Positions 59,382 through 64,000 of a stretch of DNA of 64,000 nt are shown one piece after another. This stretch comes from Streptacidiphilus sp. ASG 303 (GTDB lineage Bacteria > Actinomycetota > Actinomycetes > Streptomycetales > Streptomycetaceae): the NCBI RefSeq assembly GCF_020991365.1, contig NZ_JAJLRA010000029.1:1-64000 (forward strand), read 5' to 3'. Below the pieces are notes generated by a model that worked only from the letters and a program-made list of their open reading frames with translations, was not told where the DNA came from and ran no database searches. The position numbers and the translations under genes were made by a program. Each line of letters starts with the position of its first letter. Within the stretch, counting starts at the first letter, position 1.

Positions 59382-61511
59382 TCAGAGGCCCAGCGACCTG
59401 CGCAGGAAGTCCACCTGGAGCAGCAGCAGGTTCTCGGCCACCTGCTCCTGCGGCGTCATGTGGGTGACGCCCGACAGCGGCAGCACGGTGTGCGGGCGGC
59501 CCGCCTCCAGCAGCGCGGAGGAGAACCGCAGGGTGTGCGCGGCCACCACGTTGTCGTCGGCCAGGCCGTGGACGAGCATCAGCGGGCGGCTCAGCTCCGC
59601 CGCGTCGGCGGCCAGCGCGTGCGCGTCGTACACCTCGGGCCGCTCGTCGGGGTGGCCGAGGTAGCGCTCGGTGTAGTGGGTGTCGTACAGCCGCCAGTCG
59701 GTGACGGGGGCTCCGGCCACGGCGGCGTGGAAGACGTCGGGGCGGCGCAGCACGGCGAGGGCCGCGAGGTAGCCGCCGTAGGACCAGCCGCGGATCGCGA
59801 CCCGGCCGAGGTCCAGCGGGAACTCCTCGGCGAGCGCCTGCACCGCCTCCACCTGGTCGTCCAGGGTCACGCCGGCCATGTCGAAGGCGATGGCCTTCTC
59901 CCAGGCGGGGCTGTGGCCGGGCGTGCCGCGGCCGTCGGCGACGACGACGGCGAAGCCCTGGTCCGCGAACCACTGCGAGGTGAGGTGGGCGTTGCGGGCG
60001 GCGACGACGCGCTGGCCGTGCGGGCCGCCGTAGGGGTCCATCAGGACCGGCAGCAGCCCGTCCCGGTCGCGGTCGTACCCGTCGGGCAGCAGCACCGCGC
60101 AGGGGATGCGCCGCTTGCCCGCCGCGACCAGCCGCACGCCGGTGCCGATGACCGGGGTCTCGGCGTACGAGGCGATCTCGGCCACCGGCTCGGCGCCGCG
60201 CAGCACCCGGACGCGGCTGCCGGGGCGGTCCAGGGCGGCGGAGGAGAGCACGGTCACGTCCCCGGAGCGGACCGCGGAGTGGTACCCGGGCCGACCGGAG
60301 ACGCGGACGGCGCCCGCGGGGCCGACCCGCAGCACGTGCACCTCGCCGAGTTCGGGGTCCGCGGCCCCCTCGCCGGCCGAGGCGGCGACGAGCACGTCGT
60401 CGGGGCCGACGTCGAGGACCGCCCGGACGTGCAGGGCGGCGCCGGTGAGCACCCGGTCGCCGACGGCGAGGACGCGGGCGCCGCCCTCGTCGGCGATCCG
60501 CACCAGGCGGCCGTCGGGGGTCCAGGCGGGCACGCCGGGGAAGAGGTCGAGCCAGACCGGGTCCTCGTCGACGTGGAGGGTGCGGGTGGCGCCGGTGTCC
60601 GGGTCGAGGGCGAGCACGAGCTGGCTGCGCTGGTCGCGGGCCTGGACGAGGAGGAGCGGCGGGCCGCCGGCCGACCAGTGGACGCGGGCGAGGTAGGGGT
60701 ACCGGGCGCGGTCCCAGGTGACGTCGGTGCGGGAGCCGTCGAGGCCGAGGACGGCGAGGGACACCTCGGCGTTGGGGGTGCCGGCCGCCGGGTAGGCGAC
60801 CTCGGCGGGCGCGGCGGCCGGGTGGGCGGGGTCGGCGATCCACCAGCGCTGCACGGGGGTGTCGTCGACGCGGGCCGCGAGCAGCCGGCCACCCTCGGGC
60901 GCCCACCAGAAGCCGCGGCCGCGGTCCATCTCCTCCTGGGCGACGAACTCGGCCTGACCCCAGGTCACCCCGTCGGCGTCGGGCTCGGCGAGGGCCCGGT
61001 CGGTCTCCCCGTCGGAGGTGACCACGCGGAGGTCGCCGCGGGTGGTGGCGTAGGCGATGTGGCGGCCGTCGGGGGACGGGCGGGGGTCGAGGACGGGGCC
61101 GGTGACCAGGATCTCGCGGGCGCCGCCGCCCCCGGCCTCCCCGGCGCCGTGCGCCAGCGGCGCGGTGAAGAGCCGCCCGGAGAGGGCGAAGGCGGCCAGC
61201 GCGGCGTCGGCGTCCACGGCGTAGCCGACGATCCCGGCGGACCCCTCGCGGGTGCGCTCGCGGCGGGCCCGCTCGGCCGGGGAGAGGTCCTCCTCGCCGC
61301 CGCCCAGCAGCTCCGCCGGGTCGGCCGCGGCGCGCTCGCGGCCGGTGGCGGTGTCCAGCACCCACAGCAGGTTCGCCCGGTCGGTGCCGGAGCGGGAGCG
61401 CAGGAACGCGACCCGCGCACCGTCCGGCGAGACCGTGAAGGAGCGCGGTGCGCCGAGGGTGTAGCGCAGCGTCCGCGAGTACTGGCGGGGGAAGGAGGTC
61501 TCCTTGGTCAT
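59382..61511 (-). CDS. S9-family prolyl oligopeptidase/dipeptidyl peptidase
   Basis: The 709-residue protein has an N-terminal beta-propeller (DPP4_N type, including PRSFTVSPDGARVAFLRSRS and DPRPSPDGRHIAYATTRGDL) and a C-terminal alpha/beta hydrolase. The triad is Ser577 (GWSYGG), Asp652 (HGLADDNV) and His684 (GVTHMT). The FVAQEEMDRGRGFWWAPEGG block contains the Glu-Glu pair that anchors the substrate N-terminus in dipeptidyl peptidase IV. It has no signal peptide and is probably cytoplasmic, turning over peptides. Confidence 0.93.
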   Translation of the reverse strand: MTKETSFPRQYSRTLRYTLGAPRSFTVSPDGARVAFLRSRSGTDRANLLWVLDTATGRERAAADPAELLGGGEEDLSPAERARRERTREGSAGIVGYAVDADAALAAFALSGRLFTAPLAHGAGEAGGGGAREILVTGPVLDPRPSPDGRHIAYATTRGDLRVVTSDGETDRALAEPDADGVTWGQAEFVAQEEMDRGRGFWWAPEGGRLLAARVDDTPVQRWWIADPAHPAAAPAEVAYPAAGTPNAEVSLAVLGLDGSRTDVTWDRARYPYLARVHWSAGGPPLLLVQARDQRSQLVLALDPDTGATRTLHVDEDPVWLDLFPGVPAWTPDGRLVRIADEGGARVLAVGDRVLTGAALHVRAVLDVGPDDVLVAASAGEGAADPELGEVHVLRVGPAGAVRVSGRPGYHSAVRSGDVTVLSSAALDRPGSRVRVLRGAEPVAEIASYAETPVIGTGVRLVAAGKRRIPCAVLLPDGYDRDRDGLLPVLMDPYGGPHGQRVVAARNAHLTSQWFADQGFAVVVADGRGTPGHSPAWEKAIAFDMAGVTLDDQVEAVQALAEEFPLDLGRVAIRGWSYGGYLAALAVLRRPDVFHAAVAGAPVTDWRLYDTHYTERYLGHPDERPEVYDAHALAADAAELSRPLMLVHGLADDNVVAAHTLRFSSALLEAGRPHTVLPLSGVTHMTPQEQVAENLLLLQVDFLRRSLGL

Positions 61512-61842
61512 ACGGGTGACCCTATGCCGCCGCGCCCCCACCCGGAGGGAGTACGGGCGCCCGTCGTCCTGTCGTACCGGCGGCCGGCGCCGGAGGGGCC
61601 CGGAGCCCGCCGGGCACCGGGGTTCCGGGGTGCGTGCGCCCCGCCGGTGCATCTGTGCACCGGCATATGCGGGCTGACGGAAAGTAATGGCGGGCTCACC
61701 GATCGGGTATGAAGGGATAGCCGGTTGGCCCCAGCCGGTGCGGCGGGGTCCCGCCTCCGCCGCGCAGTCGCACCCGTCCCCGCCGTCCCGCCCGTCCCGA
61801 CCGCCGCCCCGGCGGCGGCGCGCTGAGAGGTGTTGAACCGCC
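61512..61842. other. 331-nt divergent intergenic region
   Basis: It lies between the S9 peptidase and a small membrane-protein gene. The stretch 61650-61720 is less GC-rich, with TGTGCACCGGCATATGC and a GGGTATGAAGGG patch, and is the likely promoter area for both. TGCATC-TGTGCA partial dyads are visible but not convincing. No gene is supported. Confidence 0.35.
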
Positions 61843-62037
61843 ATGGCCCTGACGGTCTCCGCAGCCATCCTGCTGCTGGTCATCGTGGTACTGCTGATCC
61901 GCCGCTCCGGCCTGAAGTTCTGGCATGCACTGGCGTGCACCCTGCTCGGCTTCTACCTCGCGTCCAGTTCCATCGCCCCGTCGATCCAGCAGGTCACCAG
62001 CAACGTGGCCGGCATGATCAACGGACTGAAGCTGTGA
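61843..62037 (+). CDS. Small conserved membrane protein
   Basis: A 64-residue protein beginning [20 protein letters not shown] with two membrane segments, the second [20 protein letters not shown], and a helical C-terminus [16 protein letters not shown]. The composition is that of a true membrane protein and is not a product of GC skew. A GAGAGG motif lies about 12 nt upstream of the ATG. I recall near-identical proteins in other streptomycetes; none has a known role. Confidence 0.8.
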   Translation: MALTVSAAILLLVIVVLLIRRSGLKFWHALACTLLGFYLASSSIAPSIQQVTSNVAGMINGLKL

Positions 62038-62110
62038 CCTGAGCCGGCCCCGCGCCCCGGCACGGACCCACCGGTCCACCGCCCCGGCGGGCCGCCCTTA
62101 CCCTGATCCC

Positions 62111-63106
62111 ATGAGCGACCTGCCGCACCAGCCGGACCCGACCGAAGACGCCGCCGGTGCGGGCGTGGACGACCTCCCGCCCCGCCGGCTGCTGCTGGTC
62201 CACGCCCACCCCGACGACGAGTCGATCGGCAACGGCGCCACCATGGCCCGGTACGCCGCGGAGGGCGCCCTGGTCACCCTGGTGACCTGCACGCTCGGCG
62301 AGGAGGGCGAGGTCATCCCGCCGGAGCTCGCCCACCTGGCCGCCGACCGCGACGACACCCTCGGCGCGCACCGGACCGGCGAGCTGGCCGCCGCCATGAA
62401 GGAGCTCGGCGTCACCGACCACCGCTTCCTCGGCGGCCCGGGCCGCTACCGGGACTCCGGGATGATGGGCGTGCCGAGCAACGACCGCCCCGGCTGCTTC
62501 TGGCGCGCCGACGTGGACGAGGCCGCCGCCCACCTGGTCGCCGTGGTGCGCGAGGTGCGGCCGCAGGTGCTCGTCACGTACGACGAGGACGGCGGCTACG
62601 GGCACCCCGACCACATCCAGGCGCACCGGGTCGCCATGCGCGCCCACGCGCTGGCCGCCGACCCGGCGTTCCGGCCGGACCTCGGCCCGGCCTGGGCGGT
62701 CCCCAAGGTCTACTGGAACTGCATGCCCCGCTCGGTGCTGGAGGCCGGCTTCGCCGCGCTGCGCGCCGCGGGGAAGGAGAGCCCCTTCCCCGGGGTCGCG
62801 AGCGCCGACGACGTCCCCGGCGTGGTGGACGACGCCCTGGTGACCGCCGCGGTGGACGGCTCCGCGCACGCGGCGCGGAAGGCCGCCGCCATGGCGGCGC
62901 ACGCCACCCAGATCGCCGTGGACGGCCCCTTCTTCGCGCTCTCCAACGACTTGGGCCAGCCGATGCCGGCGGTGGAGTACTACCGGCTGGTGCACGGCGT
63001 GCCCGGCGTCGCCGACGGCTGGGAGGACGACCTCTTCGCCGGCCTGGACACGGGTCCGGACAGCGGCCGGGGCGCCGCCCCCGCCCGCGCCGGGGAGACC
63101 CGGTGA
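62111..63106 (+). CDS. mshB: Mycothiol biosynthesis deacetylase MshB
   Basis: The 331-residue zinc deacetylase removes acetate from GlcNAc-inositol, the second dedicated step of mycothiol synthesis. [20 protein letters not shown] contains the zinc His and Asp and the catalytic Asp (AHPDDE); [17 protein letters not shown] provides the third ligand His. The C-terminal [20 protein letters not shown] is a family block. It is followed with a 4-nt overlap by a membrane-protein gene. Mycothiol is the main low-molecular-weight thiol of actinobacteria and protects against oxidative and electrophilic stress. Confidence 0.93.
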   Translation: MSDLPHQPDPTEDAAGAGVDDLPPRRLLLVHAHPDDESIGNGATMARYAAEGALVTLVTCTLGEEGEVIPPELAHLAADRDDTLGAHRTGELAAAMKELGVTDHRFLGGPGRYRDSGMMGVPSNDRPGCFWRADVDEAAAHLVAVVREVRPQVLVTYDEDGGYGHPDHIQAHRVAMRAHALAADPAFRPDLGPAWAVPKVYWNCMPRSVLEAGFAALRAAGKESPFPGVASADDVPGVVDDALVTAAVDGSAHAARKAAAMAAHATQIAVDGPFFALSNDLGQPMPAVEYYRLVHGVPGVADGWEDDLFAGLDTGPDSGRGAAPARAGETR

Positions 63107-63606
63107 GCCCGGCCATGCCGGAGGACCCGCGCCCGGGCAGGCCGCTGCCGGTACCGCCGCGCCCCCGGCCGTCGGGGGTCGCCGCCGTGCTCGGCTCGCG
63201 CGCCGAGCGGCTGTCGGAGGCGCCCCCGCCGCGCGCCGCGCGGGCCGCCGCCTACGCGGCCCTGACGGTGGCGGGGGCGGTGACCGCGCTGGCCGGCTCC
63301 TTCACCCAGTCGCTCTGGTTCCCCGGCGGCCTGCTGCTGGCGCTGGCGGCGACCCTGGGCCTCTTCTACGGCGGGCTGCGGCTGACCACCACGAAGCTCG
63401 GGGCGGGCGCCCCGCTGGCCGGCTGGTTCCTCGCGCTGATGGTGCTGATGAGCCCGCGGCCGGAGGGCGACTTCGTCCTCGCCAGCGGCATCGGGTCGTA
63501 CGTCTACCTCTTCGCGGGGGCGGTGGGGGGCGTGATCTGCGCCACCCTGCCGACCCGCCCGCTGTACGAACCGGGCTCCGGGGCCGGGCGCGCGGGCGGT
63601 CGCTGA
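63103..63606 (+). CDS. DUF6113 membrane protein
   Basis: The 167-residue protein starts at GTG 63103, overlapping the mshB stop (GTGA). After a Pro/Arg-rich cytoplasmic tail of about 45 residues come four membrane segments, including [39 protein letters not shown] and [20 protein letters not shown]. It matches the small streptomycete family placed next to mshB. Its function is unknown; the coupling hints at a link to mycothiol or thiol export, which is inference. Confidence 0.82.
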   Translation: MSPAMPEDPRPGRPLPVPPRPRPSGVAAVLGSRAERLSEAPPPRAARAAAYAALTVAGAVTALAGSFTQSLWFPGGLLLALAATLGLFYGGLRLTTTKLGAGAPLAGWFLALMVLMSPRPEGDFVLASGIGSYVYLFAGAVGGVICATLPTRPLYEPGSGAGRAGGR

Positions 63607-63891
63607 GCCGTCCGGCCCGTCGGGGCGGTCCTCCCTGAACCGTCCGCCGCCGGGACACGTCATCGGTGGTGTCCGCCGGGAGCCGGCCCTCCGGACGACG
63701 ACCGGACGACGGTGCGTCAGCAGCCCGGACAGGGAGGTGCATACGCCGCGATTCGGACCAACGGGGTTCTATCGGAACCGGACCGCCACCACGGCGTTCC
63801 CAGTATGGTGGTGCGGCGGCCCCCCGAACGGCGGGTCGCCCGCAGGACCCTAGACTCCCGACAGCGGTACGCACGCCGGGAGGCACCGGCC
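63607..63891 (+). other. 285-nt intergenic region
   Basis: No gene is seen. TAGACT (63851-63856) is a good -10 candidate for the gene entering at the right edge, with a weak -35. Dyads such as CGGTTCCGATAGAACCC-like partial repeats around 63755-63785 are short. Confidence 0.35.
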
Positions 63892-64000
63892 GTGCCCCGC
63901 GGGGCCGGTCCGCGGGCCGGCGCCGGCCAACCAGATCCTGTGTGCGGTGCGCCGCACGGAGGTCGATCCACCATCCGCGACTGGAGCCCCCGGCGGGCGA
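63892..64000 (+). CDS. 5' end of a gene cut by the window edge
   Basis: A frame from GTG 63892 runs to the right edge without a stop (36 codons, ending TIRDWSPRRA). GGGAGG lies about 9 nt upstream, and TAGACT 40 nt further up could be its promoter. The visible part is Gly/Arg/Pro-rich and gives no hint of family. ATG 63805 in the same frame is a longer alternative. Confidence 0.38.
   Translation, partial: MPRGAGPRAGAGQPDPVCGAPHGGRSTIRDWSPRRA

Overview
The window is very GC-rich actinobacterial DNA, most consistent with Streptomyces or a close relative in the Streptomycetaceae. This rests on the base composition, frequent GTG starts, third-position GC bias, perfect GC hairpins at convergent gene ends, and on gene content: mycothiol deacetylase, DUF3107, DUF3117, a MoeZ adenylyltransferase-rhodanese, and a SigE/anti-sigma/HtrA/TatB cluster. 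No rRNA, tRNA, CRISPR array or biosynthetic gene cluster was seen.

Layout. (1) 1-4.4 kb is an accessory island: the left-edge end of an IS5-type transposase, a short GntR regulator, a three-part protein with an XRE-type DNA-binding domain, an unassigned middle domain and a complete peptide deformylase domain, several small proteins, a 160-nt nest of inverted repeats, and two small immunity-like genes (one a barstar homologue). (2) 4.4-5.6 kb is moeZ, followed by a frameshifted Uma2-type pseudogene. (3) 6.4-10.2 kb is a tightly coupled reverse-strand operon: glycosyltransferase, a possible 15-codon coupling peptide, a membrane protein, and a sugar-nucleotide epimerase. (4) 10.9-16.7 kb is an oligopeptide ABC importer operon preceded by a candidate Cys-containing leader peptide. 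(5) 16.9-32.2 kb is a mosaic of single genes and pairs: lipoprotein, two alpha/beta hydrolases, TetR, DUF3107, ferritin-like protein, DEAD-box helicase, a 49-residue microprotein, AraC, VOC protein, an MFS exporter with a paired-dyad operator, DUF6758, PHP phosphoesterase, MarC, and a suppressor-of-fused domain protein. (6) 32.8-63.6 kb is a conserved actinobacterial backbone. It holds corA, an EamA exporter, an MgtE-N/CBS protein, DUF1003, mrp, tatB, htrA, the anti-sigma gene, sigE, an O-methyltransferase, DUF3117, an enoyl-CoA hydratase, tag, a DivIVA-like gene, folP2, a LOG-family gene, dapE, dapC, fdxA, a GNAT gene, SirB1, an S9 peptidase and mshB.

How the genes work together. The sigE-anti-sigma block with htrA and tatB is an envelope-stress module coupling sensing, periplasmic proteolysis and Tat export. 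dapE and dapC both serve the succinylase branch of diaminopimelate/lysine and peptidoglycan synthesis. mshB makes mycothiol, the main thiol of these bacteria, and the candidate Cys leader would tie peptide import to cysteine supply. From memory, much of the 32.8-63 kb gene order parallels the Mycobacterium tuberculosis Rv1170-Rv1239 region. The most unusual elements are in the left island and in the leader sequences of the importer and corA.
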